From contig JALSLW010000088.1 in the NCBI GenBank assembly GCA_026988155.1, forward strand, positions 19,556-83,555: DNA of 64,000 nucleotides, given 5' to 3'. Both the position numbers and the translations under genes were made by a program. The notes under the pieces are model-generated. The model did not search any database. It was not told the DNA's origin and saw only the letters and a list, made by a program, of their open reading frames with translations. This DNA is from Methylomonas sp. Lineage in GTDB: Bacteria > Pseudomonadota > Gammaproteobacteria > Methylococcales > Methylomonadaceae. Shown one piece after another: positions 54,174 to 63,741 of the stretch; position 1 is the first letter of the stretch; every line of letters begins with the position of its first letter.

Positions 54174-55636
54174 AATATAAGGATTTAAGAGACTTTATTA
54201 AACAATTAGAGAAGCAGGGAGAGCTTAAGCGCATCACTGCAGAAGTTGATCCTTATTTGGAAATGACAGAAATCAGTGACCGCACCCTAAAACAGCAAGG
54301 CCCGGCATTATTATTTGAAAACCCAAAAGGTTCAAATATTCCTGTTTTAACCAATCTATTCGGTACCCCCAAGCGAGTCGCAATGGGCATGGGAGCGGAT
54401 TCAGTCACCGAATTGCGTGAAATTGGAAAACTGCTAGCCTATTTAAAAGAACCTGAACCTCCCAAAGGCATGAAAGATGCCATGGAAAAAATTCCTGTGT
54501 TCAAAAAAGTATTGAATATGGCCCCTAAAGTTATCAGCAATCCACCCTGCCAGGAAGTAATTCGTAAGGGAGATGAAGTTGATCTAAGTGTTTTCCCTAT
54601 CCAAACTTGCTGGCCAGATGATGCTGCACCTTTAATTACCTGGCCATTAGTAATTACCAAAGGGCCGAATAAAGACCGCCAGAACCTAGGCATTTATCGC
54701 CAGCAAGTCATTGGAAAAAATAAGGTGATTATGCGCTGGCTATCACACCGTGGCGGTGCATTAGATTTTTTGGAGTGGCAGGAATCTCATCCCGGCGAGC
54801 CTTTCCCAGTTGCTGTTGCATTAGGTGCAGACCCTGCAACCATTTTGGCTGCTGTAACGCCAGTACCAGACTCATTATCTGAATATGCTTTTGCCGGATT
54901 ATTGCGGGGCAGCAAGACAGAAGTCGCCAGATGTCTGAGCAATGACTTGCAAGTCCCTGCCAGTGCAGAAATCGTGCTAGAAGGCTTTATCTACCCTGAT
55001 GAAATAGCGGCCGAAGGCCCCTATGGCGACCATACCGGATACTATAATGAGGTAGATGAATTCCCAGTTTTTACAGTGGAATGCATCACCCAGAGACAGA
55101 TACCCATTTATCACAGCACATACACGGGCAGGCCACCTGATGAACCTGCCATTTTAGGGGTTGCTCTGAATGAAGTGTTTATCCCCATTCTGCAGAAACA
55201 ATTTCCAGAAATTATAGATTTTTATCTGCCACCTGAAGGCTGTTCCTATCGTATGGCCGTTATCAGCATGAAAAAGCAATATGCAGGCCATGCCAAACGC
55301 GTAATGCTCGGCACTTGGTCCTATTTACGGCAATTTATGTACACTAAATTTGTCATCGTCGTTGATGAAGATATTGATGTACGTAATTGGCAAGATGTAA
55401 TATGGGCAATTACCACACGCATGGATCCAGCACGCGATTTAACTATTTTAGAAAACACGCCCATAGATTACTTGGACTTTGCCTCGCCTGTTTCTGGTTT
55501 AGGCTCCAAGGTTGGCTTTGATGCCACTAACAAATGGCCCGGCGAAACAACCAGAGAATGGGGGAAAACTATTGAAATGACAGATGAAGTAATAAAACGA
55601 GTGGATGAAATATGGGATTCACTGCAAATAATATAA
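54170..55636 (+). CDS. ubiD: 3-octaprenyl-4-hydroxybenzoate decarboxylase
   Basis: 488 residues. UbiD uses prenylated FMN to decarboxylate the ubiquinone precursor. Seen: [21 protein letters not shown] at the start, [22 protein letters not shown] (prFMN phosphate/metal region), [27 protein letters not shown] with the catalytic acidic residues, and the C-terminal [15 protein letters not shown]. UbiX is not in the window. Coupled to prlC. Confidence 0.97.
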   Translation: MKYKDLRDFIKQLEKQGELKRITAEVDPYLEMTEISDRTLKQQGPALLFENPKGSNIPVLTNLFGTPKRVAMGMGADSVTELREIGKLLAYLKEPEPPKGMKDAMEKIPVFKKVLNMAPKVISNPPCQEVIRKGDEVDLSVFPIQTCWPDDAAPLITWPLVITKGPNKDRQNLGIYRQQVIGKNKVIMRWLSHRGGALDFLEWQESHPGEPFPVAVALGADPATILAAVTPVPDSLSEYAFAGLLRGSKTEVARCLSNDLQVPASAEIVLEGFIYPDEIAAEGPYGDHTGYYNEVDEFPVFTVECITQRQIPIYHSTYTGRPPDEPAILGVALNEVFIPILQKQFPEIIDFYLPPEGCSYRMAVISMKKQYAGHAKRVMLGTWSYLRQFMYTKFVIVVDEDIDVRNWQDVIWAITTRMDPARDLTILENTPIDYLDFASPVSGLGSKVGFDATNKWPGETTREWGKTIEMTDEVIKRVDEIWDSLQII

Positions 55637-55695
55637 TTGATACCTGATGTTCAAACAATAATGCTTTAATAAATGGCATACAGGTTTTAATTGTG

Positions 55696-55904
55696 TTCAG
55701 TTATCTCGAACAGATAAAGGAGCAAGGATTTATTAATTTCCAGATTTCAGCTTGCCTTTAACCTTCACAGAAGCACTGGTAAAATCGTTGCGTAGCTCTT
55801 TGCTATGCTCCTATTTTATTAGCAGTCAAAGTTCTTCGCCAAACTTTGGCGAAATCATTAAACCCTCGTCCCTAAGTTCTCTCCTTCATGTCGAGATAAC
55901 TGAA
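55696..55904 (+). repeat. Dispersed repeat R2, copy 2, with terminal inverted repeats
   Basis: Perfect 14-bp inverted ends ttcagttatctcga (55696-55709) and tcgagataactgaa (55891-55904) enclose the R2 body (55717-55876) shared with 18672-18835. Total about 209 bp; this is MITE-like. The core has the ttttatta half of the palindrome. It fills most of the space between ubiD and the DUF1353 gene. Confidence 0.75.
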
Positions 55905-55940
55905 AACAGCTTGATTTTCAGGCCTGCAAACATCTGAACT

Positions 55941-56525
55941 TTACTCAGCTAGTCTATGTTTATTCCATGCGCCACTTCCGCCAACAGCTACAGCAATCCA
56001 GGCAATGCCATTGACCAGAAAAAAACCATTCACTTCCCTGCCGACATTCTTAAAAAGGTTATCCCAAAAATCCTTACCCTTGCCTTCATTATAAGAGACT
56101 ATTTTGCCACGGGCATTAACTTGCCAAAGCTGATCATATTTGTATGCATAGTCATGAAGCAGTCCCGGAATAAGAAGCAGACCAATTGGATTCAGTATTG
56201 CCCAAAAAGGTCTCGGAATCGATGCCCCATCAAAAACAAAGCCTTTAGGGATAACAAGTTCAGTGTTGCCATCTGATTTATAGGTGTAATGCCAGTCTTC
56301 AACCACCTCCCATTTCCTGACTTCAAAAATAAAAACCGTCATTTTATGTATTGGTGTAGGCTGCTTTAACGTTGGAATTGGAACAGGCCTAAGAACCGGC
56401 ATTGAGATCACACTATCTTCTGGGTTAACCCTAGGTTTTAAAATTAAATATAAAATATAAAAAAAAATATACATTAACAGCAATGAACCCACAAACACGC
56501 CGATCCAATAAAAAACACTTTCCAT
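55941..56525 (-). CDS. DUF1353 protein with N-terminal membrane anchor
   Basis: 194 residues. Membrane helix about 4-30, then a DUF1353 domain: YKSDGNTELVIPKGFVFDGASIPRPFW and LLIPGLLHDYAYK. DUF1353 proteins are related to phage structural proteins (L5 gp10-like), and chromosomal members have unknown function. The C-terminus has a second hydrophobic stretch (FFLVNGIAWIAVAVGGSGAW). Alone in its unit. Confidence 0.8.
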   Translation of the reverse strand: MESVFYWIGVFVGSLLLMYIFFYILYLILKPRVNPEDSVISMPVLRPVPIPTLKQPTPIHKMTVFIFEVRKWEVVEDWHYTYKSDGNTELVIPKGFVFDGASIPRPFWAILNPIGLLLIPGLLHDYAYKYDQLWQVNARGKIVSYNEGKGKDFWDNLFKNVGREVNGFFLVNGIAWIAVAVGGSGAWNKHRLAE

Positions 56526-56625
56526 AATTTTCTCCTGATTATTATAATTTGAGTGATTTATCCTAGATAAATCTGTTGAACGCGGTTTTTATCTTGATTA
56601 ATGCACTCTATTTATACAATATACT

Positions 56626-58533
56626 TTAAAACTGCTTAAGATATTCAACCAAGGCTAATCTCTGGCTCCTATTAATAGCAGGCAACCACTCGACTTCTGT
56701 CTGCCCATTCTCATTCTTTACAGCTTTTCCATCAGATCCCAATTTAATAAACGGTGTTCTTCCAGCTGCATATTCATGGCCGGAGTTTGAGTTGCCTCGC
56801 AATGAAGTATCAAATTCAAACAGATCAGGGTATTCCGATAGTTTTTTATTTACCAGCCCGACTTTCACTGGATCAAACTCTCGACTGCCCACTGTAAATA
56901 TATTTGATCGACATTCTTTACCAGCGTTTATTTCATCATCTTTACAGCTAGGTAAAAACAGCTCATATAAGTTGGGTACTGAGCCATTATGCAAATAAGG
57001 AGAAGTTGCCCAAATTCCATTTAATGGACGTCCTTTATAGGCTTTTAAACTATCAGGAAACTTATTATCTATTGCAAAATTGACATGCCGTGTCGTTTCA
57101 GTTATAGGGTTATTCAAAGAAGCAATAAAAAAATCGTAAGCCTGCTCCACCCACCGTCGTGCTGCAGATTTATCATGATCAGCTTCTGCAATAACTCCGG
57201 CAGTTACTCTTTTAAGTGCCAACAGTGCCGGCGCTATTTCACCAAAAGTCTGTTCAGAATCTGGAATTGCAGCACCTTTTAACAAACCACTATTTCCTGA
57301 ATAAATCAAAGCATTTATTGCCATAGCAGAATCTGTCTGTATCTTATCTAAACTAGAAAACTGTGCAATTACCCGGCGTTTAGAACTGCTTCGGTCAAAC
57401 TGCTCAGGGCTGCTATGACATGCACTACACTGGTACTTCTGATATATTTTTTTTCCCTGATTTGCAAGTTCCTTATTAATTTTTGGAAAAATATCTTCTG
57501 GCCACAACGGAGATTGCAAGGTTATTAGATGGTCTTCCAGCCTCAACAAATTTCGTCGCACCACTGAAGATCTAAAACCCTTATCTCCTGGCCTTTTTAC
57601 CAGTTCAAATTTTGCAAAAACTCCTAACACTTCACCAGTATTGCGTCCTAAAGGACCCAAAAAACCTTTTGCTCCCCCCGGGTTATTATTGCCAACACCA
57701 TTCCATTGTACAAAATCATGCTGAGGCGTATCCCATAAAAACGGATAGCTTACTGGCGCATTAGCTGGGTTGGAATTCGGCTTGCCAGGTGTTAAATGCT
57801 GCATCACACGATTATAGATTCTACCAAAGGCATCAAGTCGTCCATAGCCATAATGCACAAGCAGCTCACCCTGAATAGGTGCATTAGCTATATTATATTG
57901 TTCACGTTCTTGAGAAATAGCTTTTAGTTCCAGGTAAAATTCTTTTTTATTATTAGAGATCTTTTTATCAATCATTTTTTTAGCTAAACGATCAAATTTG
58001 GCAGGATCATTCAAAGTAGCCTTTACCGCTGTTTCAATATCCAAAAGAAACCCTTCAAAATCAGCCAATGCAGGGGCACCATCAATTCGTATCCCAGTTC
58101 CTTGATAATTGATCTGCGCAGTATGACAGGCTGCGCAAGTAAACCCGACGTAACTTTTATCTTGATAAGTATCTTTTACAAAACCCACAGGAAGGCCCTC
58201 AGAATTATCATAACTGGCAGTCTGTATTAAAAAACGATATTTATTCATATTTTTTGAATCGCGGAAGAGTGCGCTACTAGCAACCTGTTCAAGGTCAAGA
58301 AAAATATCATATGGCATAAAATCCGACCCTTGCGTGGTAAAGTAAAACCACAAGCTGTCATATCTATCCCAGTTTTGATCCAAATAAACAATGCTGGTTG
58401 CACTATCGCCAAATTCATCATGTTTGATTATGGCTGCATAACGATCAGAATTTACCACTACTCCTTGAGAAACATAAGTACAGCTAGTTAATAAAATAAG
58501 AGTCGCCATAAAGTTAAAGCATACTTTTTTCAT
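56626..58533 (-). CDS. Di-heme cytochrome c lipoprotein (peroxidase-like)
   Basis: 635 residues. Lipobox at Cys18 (LILLTSC). Heme sites CAACH (133-137) and CSACH (369-373). The C-terminal half (GRPLNGIWATSPYLHNGSVPNLYELFLP) is like the di-heme CCP/MauG domain; the N-terminal half is larger than in standard CCP. Genes of this type are often next to catalase-fold proteins, as here (18 bases). Probably periplasmic, membrane-anchored electron carrier or peroxidase. Confidence 0.85.
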   Translation of the reverse strand: MKKVCFNFMATLILLTSCTYVSQGVVVNSDRYAAIIKHDEFGDSATSIVYLDQNWDRYDSLWFYFTTQGSDFMPYDIFLDLEQVASSALFRDSKNMNKYRFLIQTASYDNSEGLPVGFVKDTYQDKSYVGFTCAACHTAQINYQGTGIRIDGAPALADFEGFLLDIETAVKATLNDPAKFDRLAKKMIDKKISNNKKEFYLELKAISQEREQYNIANAPIQGELLVHYGYGRLDAFGRIYNRVMQHLTPGKPNSNPANAPVSYPFLWDTPQHDFVQWNGVGNNNPGGAKGFLGPLGRNTGEVLGVFAKFELVKRPGDKGFRSSVVRRNLLRLEDHLITLQSPLWPEDIFPKINKELANQGKKIYQKYQCSACHSSPEQFDRSSSKRRVIAQFSSLDKIQTDSAMAINALIYSGNSGLLKGAAIPDSEQTFGEIAPALLALKRVTAGVIAEADHDKSAARRWVEQAYDFFIASLNNPITETTRHVNFAIDNKFPDSLKAYKGRPLNGIWATSPYLHNGSVPNLYELFLPSCKDDEINAGKECRSNIFTVGSREFDPVKVGLVNKKLSEYPDLFEFDTSLRGNSNSGHEYAAGRTPFIKLGSDGKAVKNENGQTEVEWLPAINRSQRLALVEYLKQF

Positions 58534-58551
58534 TTTATTCCCCTACTAAAT

Positions 58552-59736
58552 TCATCCAAAAAGCAACTTCACTATCTTTTTAAAAATAACAGCAATAAAG
58601 AATTCATTTTTAAATTCTCTTTCTTTATTCCGGTATTCAGCCGAACTCTGGTAAACATCTTTTCTCAATCTATTGATACTGCCAATTGGCTGATGCTCTG
58701 GCAATGAATGCCAGGGTGTAAATGCCATTGCTTCACATTGTGCTTTATTAGCATCAGAATTGACTTCCCTTTGCGGTGTTGGAATTATTATTTTTGCCAG
58801 TTTAATAAAAGGAAACTGCTTTTCGTCCCATATTGAAGAAGCATTTTCAATCCCCATGTCACTATCGCCATTCCTCAGCTGCACCATAAAGTCAAATTCG
58901 ATCCGATCATTTTGTGACATACTGTCACTTAACGCCCTACGCAAATAATCTACTGCCAGGTCAGTGGGCAATACTGTCGGACTAATTTGATAAACTGGTT
59001 TCACTGAATATTTCATCACTCTATCTTGCCCAAACAGAAAGGGAGCAGCACTAAAATACTGTATATTCAGAGGGTTTGCTACAGCAGTTGATTTAATCTG
59101 CTTAACAATTGTCAAGGTATTCAACATTCTCTGTATACCCTGCTGATCAATATTTTCTGCTTTTATATAGTTTAAAATTTTCTGTTTTTCCTGTTCGGTA
59201 AGGGTTGGGTCCTGAAGCTTTAAGGGGGAGAAAAATTCATCCGGATTATCGTTATTTCTATCGAGAACACGCATCAGATGAAGGTAGTCATCAGTATTTG
59301 CAAAAGCAAATACCGGTTGGTTAATCATCAGAAAATCCTGATTGCAAGCACCGTCCTCATCTTCGACTAAAACCTCATCAGCCACATCAAATACTTTAAT
59401 GGCGATACCTCGACTCCCATGTTCTCCTTTATCACTAATATCCGGGCCGAGAGTTGCAGCTGCATTGGAAAACCGAATAAACGCATTAAATTTTTTCCCA
59501 GGCAAACTAAATAATCCAACTTGCATTGATGGTGCTATATCAGAATTTATTTCAAACGAGGCCTTAACGCAGCCATGGGATTTTGGATGAACACCTCTGA
59601 GTACTTTATCAGGAATTGGATAACGGCTATCAAGTCTGCTAATAGTTCGGCCAACAATTTCAGAAATTTTATCTGCTTCTTGATCTGGATTTTTTATATG
59701 TTCAAAAGGACACGCAAATGAATTTTTTGGTAGCAT
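58552..59736 (-). CDS. Catalase-fold heme protein (catalase family/AOS-like)
   Basis: 394 residues, shorter than true catalases. It has the distal histidine His54 (KSHGCVKASFEI), FNAFIRFSNAAA and NQDFLMINQPVFAFANTDDY. The proximal region is YFSAAPFLFGQDRVMKYSVKP (Tyr227), closer to the catalase-related allene-oxide-synthase-like group than to KatE. So it may act on lipid hydroperoxides instead of hydrogen peroxide. No signal peptide, though its neighbour is a periplasmic lipoprotein, which is a puzzle for a joint pathway. Confidence 0.8.
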   Translation of the reverse strand: MLPKNSFACPFEHIKNPDQEADKISEIVGRTISRLDSRYPIPDKVLRGVHPKSHGCVKASFEINSDIAPSMQVGLFSLPGKKFNAFIRFSNAAATLGPDISDKGEHGSRGIAIKVFDVADEVLVEDEDGACNQDFLMINQPVFAFANTDDYLHLMRVLDRNNDNPDEFFSPLKLQDPTLTEQEKQKILNYIKAENIDQQGIQRMLNTLTIVKQIKSTAVANPLNIQYFSAAPFLFGQDRVMKYSVKPVYQISPTVLPTDLAVDYLRRALSDSMSQNDRIEFDFMVQLRNGDSDMGIENASSIWDEKQFPFIKLAKIIIPTPQREVNSDANKAQCEAMAFTPWHSLPEHQPIGSINRLRKDVYQSSAEYRNKEREFKNEFFIAVIFKKIVKLLFG

Positions 59737-60517
59737 ACTTAAACCCTCCTCAATTACAGTAAAAAACCAAATATCTTTATTGATTGTAAACTGAATTATA
59801 AAATAATGACTTTTTCAATAAATTTTGAATTTACGAAATCATTACGTACATACCTTAGAGGATAAACGAAACTGAAAATGTTAAAAATTACCTTGTTTTT
59901 TATTTAGAATAGGGTTTTTGTTACCTTTAAAAACATTTATACTTTATTTTCAGTCAATTAGATAATAATTTTCCGTTAAAAGTGAAGCAATTTCCTAGAG
60001 GGGGATTTAATTTTTTCGATATTTTTCAAGAGCCTGATACATTACTGAAAAATGGCAAAGACCTATTCTATCGGCTAAACATGAATATATATTGGATTCA
60101 AATATATTTTCTTTTTATTTCAATTTGATATTGTATGATTATGCACTTTAGACAGGTAGTCTTTCCTTCAACTATAGGAAGCCCTATGGTAATAGCTAAA
60201 TTCTTATAACTCATTGAATTTAAACAGTATGAATATTTAGATTCACAGTTTTTTTAAATATAAGCTAGCAGGTTTCCATGTACTAATATTTACCTGTGTT
60301 AAGTGCATAATCATATGATATTGACTGCTTAAAAAACAGCTAACTTTTATAGTCAGCTGTTTCTATTGTCAGATCTAAAGTTTTTCTTCCTGAACATGCA
60401 TGTGTTCCCTACTGCTGATAAACGGCAACTTAGGCATTACATTTTATGCTTCTATAAAAACTGTAATGCTTTAAACTGCCACTGGAATTATCTGAAATCA
60501 ACAGTGTGTATAATTTC
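59737..60517. other. Long AT-rich intergenic region
   Basis: 781 bases with no supported gene. Short frames here are shadows or low-complexity. The part near 59736 should hold the promoter of the catalase-fold/cytochrome unit. No repeat shared with the rest of the window was noticed. Confidence 0.5.
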
Positions 60518-61090
60518 TTATAGCGCTTTTCTTCTCGCTCCGGCAAGACCTAACAAAGCAGAACCAAATAGCCAAACTGCTGTTGGTACGGGAACGGTTG
60601 TTAATGAAACATTTTCAACACGCCACGACTCATCTGTAGCCTCCTGCAGTCCTTTGCCAAAAAAGACTATTTTCAAACTGTCTGAATCATGGGCTATAGT
60701 AAAGCCATCCGCATAGTTCGCAAAGAACCTGTCATAATTTTCCCATTCATCACTGCTATTAAAGTCTCCTCCTTCCCAAGACCTATCATTATTCGACTCA
60801 AATTCAGAGGTTGGCTCAGCATTCCGGAATGACCAAGACTGCTCAACAACACCGCCAATACTGAAACCAAATTTATCTGGTCCACTATATTCTGTATTTC
60901 CACCATCCCAGCTACCCATTATAAACAAATCGAAATTCAATTTGACAGAAGTATGCTCAGACAAGTCCGTAAATAAATATTCCGCTGTATCATTCAAAGC
61001 TAAAGGAATTGGTACCTCAGCCACAGAAGCATTAGCTATTGAGCTGGCACATGCCGTTATAAGCAATCCTGCTATTATTTGTTTTTTCAT
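60518..61090 (-). CDS. Secreted VPLPA-CTERM protein (paralogue A)
   Basis: 190 residues. Signal peptide about 1-21 (SIANA). The body is a beta-sandwich-like domain (EHTSVKLNFDLFIMGSWDGGN, DKFGFSIGG, WSFRNAEPTSE, ANYADGFTIAHDSDSLKIVFFGKGLQEATDESWRVENVSL). The tail is VPVPTAVWLFGSALLGLAGARRK, a VPLPA-type exosortase signal. The same body occurs in the gene at 61663-63265, where the tail is replaced by DUF4214 repeats. The protein is probably anchored to or shed from the surface. Upstream is a -24/-12-like promoter. Confidence 0.88.
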   Translation of the reverse strand: MKKQIIAGLLITACASSIANASVAEVPIPLALNDTAEYLFTDLSEHTSVKLNFDLFIMGSWDGGNTEYSGPDKFGFSIGGVVEQSWSFRNAEPTSEFESNNDRSWEGGDFNSSDEWENYDRFFANYADGFTIAHDSDSLKIVFFGKGLQEATDESWRVENVSLTTVPVPTAVWLFGSALLGLAGARRKAL

Positions 61091-61203
61091 AATTTAAATC
61101 CTTACTGTATACATTTAGAAAAAAATTGATCCTGGCTTTTGACCAAAATCAAATTATTATTATTTTAAAAAAAGTATCTTGCTCCATCCACATGCAAACA
61201 AAG

Positions 61204-61217
61204 CCCCCCCTTTTTTT
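61204..61217. repeat. Homopolymer pair C7T7 in paralogue A leader
   Basis: A7G7 in the gene direction, 114 bases before the start codon and about 11 bases from the -12 element. A G8 tract in the same relative setting lies upstream of paralogue B. Such tracts can vary in length by slippage. Confidence 0.7.
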
Positions 61218-61228
61218 ATACTATCTAA

Positions 61229-61243
61229 GCTATAAGTACGCCA
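61229..61243 (-). promoter_or_regulatory. Sigma-54-like promoter of paralogue A
   Basis: Minus-strand TGGCGT-ACTTA-TAGC: GG and GC are 12 positions apart, the fixed -24/-12 spacing. The -24 half is good (TGGC), the -12 half weaker (TAGC for TTGC). The A/G tract begins about 11 bases downstream, near the expected start site. PEP-CTERM genes in several bacteria are controlled by sigma-54 regulators (PrsR type), which supports the idea. Confidence 0.5.
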
Positions 61244-61662
61244 TAACACTTAACTTCATTTAAAATCAATATGATAAGATAAAAAAAGTCCATTAAATAT
61301 AGTCAAAACTAGTTTTTTGTAAATATTTTTGACAACAACATTAAAAACTATTTAAAATCAATACAATACATACCAACCATCATTCCTTAGGCGTCATAAT
61401 GGTTTAACAGCTAACCGAATAATAAAAAAATTTATGCTTATATATCAATTATTTAATTTATGTATTATAAGAACTTCATCTATCTTGGGCATCTGAACCG
61501 TACTATAAAAAGTAAGACTTTACTAAAAAAATAAATGTGATACTGTTCACATAAATAAATGGCGTAAAAAATACTGACATTTTTTGCTATTTTAAAGTAC
61601 TGCGCACCTAAAGGAACTCTTGAGCAGTACCTAAAGCTTAGACTTCGATCAATTCTTTCTGA

Positions 61663-63265
61663 TTATTCAGCTTTAATTCCAAACTGAGTCGCTAAATCGA
61701 TAAATTCTTGGCTTACTATAAATCCATTCACAATATCTAACCGGTCTGCACCCGATAACAGTTCATTCATCCAATACTGTTTTCCTTCCAAATCAGCTTC
61801 TCTGTTAAAAAATGAATGGTAGACAATCTCCAGAAACTCGCTGTCAGCAGCTTGCCTATTTGTAAACTCAACGCTCTTAAAAAAACCTCTTGCAATATCT
61901 CCACCAGTTTCACTGCCATCAACTAACCGAGAAGTCCAATAATTAAACCCTATTGCATCAGGCTTTCTATTAAGCACTAATTGATAGAACCGCTGAACAA
62001 ACCTCTTTACCTTGAAAAGGGTTTTATCTGCATCAGATGAGGCAATACCAAAACTGTTAGCCAAGTTAATAAACTCTTGGCTTTCTACAAACCCGTCAAT
62101 AATTTCTAAACGACTTGCACCGGAAGACAGTGCTTCTATCCAGTATTGCTTTTCTTCTAAACCAGCTTCTCTGTTAAAAAAAGAACGATAGGCAATATCT
62201 AAAAATTCGTTATCCGAAGTTTGTCTATTTATAAACTCTGCACTCTTAAAAAAACCTTGTGCAATATCTCCGCCTGCTTCTGTACCATCTGCAAGGCGAG
62301 AGGACCAGAAATGAAAGCCTTCCAAATCAGGGTTTCTATTTAATACCAGCTGATAGAACCTGTTCACAAAACTCTTCATCTGGAAAACGGCATTATCAGC
62401 CTCATCAAACGCAACCACATCAAACCTTTTGAGCAGATATTCAAATTCCTGTTTTCTTAGAAAATCATATACTGCCATTTCTCTTAATTTTCCAGATTCA
62501 AGCTCTTGCTCCCAAGCACTCAGCTCTTCTTGATCTGGTAATCGGTCAAACAATGTTTTATATAGAGTACGAATAAAATCAGCATTACTTAACTGTAGGT
62601 CAATAAACTCTTGGCCTTGAAAAAGGTCTAAGACTACTTTAGCACCTGAATCTGTTTTGAACGCATATAGCGAACTATCCATTTCATTTTGCTCAGCCCT
62701 TCTGTTTAAAGCGATAAGATACAGCCTCTCTATAAAGATAGTCTGGTCCTCTTCTGGCAAAAGAGAGACCGTTTTTAAAGAAATATTTTCAACTCTCCAT
62801 GACTCATCAGTAATTTCCTGCAGTCCAGAGCCAAAGAACTCTAGACTCAAATTACTTCCTGTATGAGGAATTGTAAAGCCGTCTGCATAATTCACGAAAT
62901 GTCTGTCAATCTCCCCCCCATGAATTAACACTGTTGTAGTTTCCAATATTCCAGCTATCATCAATGTTTGACTCATCGCCAAGATCTTGTGATACATTTC
63001 TAAATGTCCAAGACTGCTCAACGCCATCAATTTTAAAGCCGAAAACATCTACGCCATAAGTCTTATCATTTCCGTCCCAGCTACCTAATAAAAACAGATC
63101 AAAATTCAAATTAATCTCTGAATGCTCAGCTAAAGCTTGAAAATTAAATACTACCGAACCATTTGTACGCTCTCCAGCTGTATCCAAAAGTTTTTCTGAA
63201 GCATTAACTATTGAGTTTGCACATACCGCAATAAACAGCCCTACTTTTAATTTATTTTTCATCAT
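61663..63265 (-). pseudogene. DUF4214-repeat secreted protein (paralogue B), frame broken at a G7 tract
   Basis: Two overlapping frames form one gene. The first (from 63265) has a signal peptide (about 1-22) and the same beta-rich body as paralogue A, and stops just after SVNSWGGD because of a G7 run (62913-62919). With six G the frame would read on as SWGEIDRHFVNYADGFTIP, matching paralogue A, and continue to 61663. After VENISLKTV the VPLPA tail is absent; instead come about six units like FYQLVLNRxPDxxGFxxWxSRL (DUF4214, three pairs). The gene may be switched by slippage, damaged, or mis-sequenced; in the present state it gives a 119-residue product. Confidence 0.8.
62913..62919. repeat. 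G7 tract at the frameshift site
   Basis: Seven C on the plus strand (seven G in the gene direction) at the exact point where homology to paralogue A changes frame. Loss of one G restores one long frame. Confidence 0.9.
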
Positions 63266-63331
63266 TACAATCTCTTCACGTTTAAAACATTGGTCATGGA
63301 GCGTGATTCACCCAAATTAACTGCAAGGTAA

Positions 63332-63344
63332 CCCCCCCCTTTTT
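63332..63344. repeat. Homopolymer pair C8T5 in paralogue B leader
   Basis: A5G8 in the gene direction, 66 bases before the start codon and close downstream of the -12 element, as in paralogue A. Confidence 0.7.
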
Positions 63345-63353
63345 GCAGATTTA

Positions 63354-63368
63354 GCCACAAACGTGCCA
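63354..63368 (-). promoter_or_regulatory. Sigma-54-like promoter of paralogue B
   Basis: Minus-strand TGGCAC-GTTTG-TGGC: a perfect -24 box and correct GG-GC spacing, with -12 TGGC for TTGC. The A5G8 tract starts about 10 bases after the GC. Same layout as paralogue A, so co-regulation is likely. Confidence 0.6.
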
Positions 63369-63741
63369 CAATATTAATTTATGTTTTAAATTAATAATAT
63401 AGACTGTAAACTTACGAAATAATAAAATTTAAAATAGTAATATGTAAAGTTTTTAGACGCTACCATTTTAGGCAGAAGCCTGTGTAAAACAGTACAAAAT
63501 AGCTTTCTGGAGTTTATAAAAAAGGGAAGGATAGGATTTATTTCAGCTGAGTCAGTTAAAAAAAGTGACTGTTTGAGAATCCAGCTAATATAGCAATTAG
63601 CCTAATAAACTGTATAGTTTCGCCATGTTATACCAGACTTTAAAACAATAAAGGACAGCTCAGAGAAAAACCAAGCAGTACCCTACTTGAATTGAGGTCT
63701 ATAAGGTTTATTTTTAAGAAGGAGACACAAAAACCTTGCAA

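Larger units (their letters stand above)
61091..61662. other. Intergenic region upstream of paralogue A
   Basis: 572 bases. From the gene upwards it holds the C7T7 tract (61204-61217), a sigma-54-like element (61229-61243) and an AT-rich stretch. A 7-bp stem gtactgc (61597-61603)/gcagtac (61624-61630) lies just after the stop of the DUF4214 gene and may be its weak terminator. Confidence 0.5.
63266..63741. other. Intergenic region upstream of paralogue B
   Basis: 476 bases. It holds the C8T5 tract (63332-63344) and sigma-54-like element of paralogue B. The rest is AT-rich, with no gene. The right edge is the 3' flank of yaiI. Confidence 0.5.
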
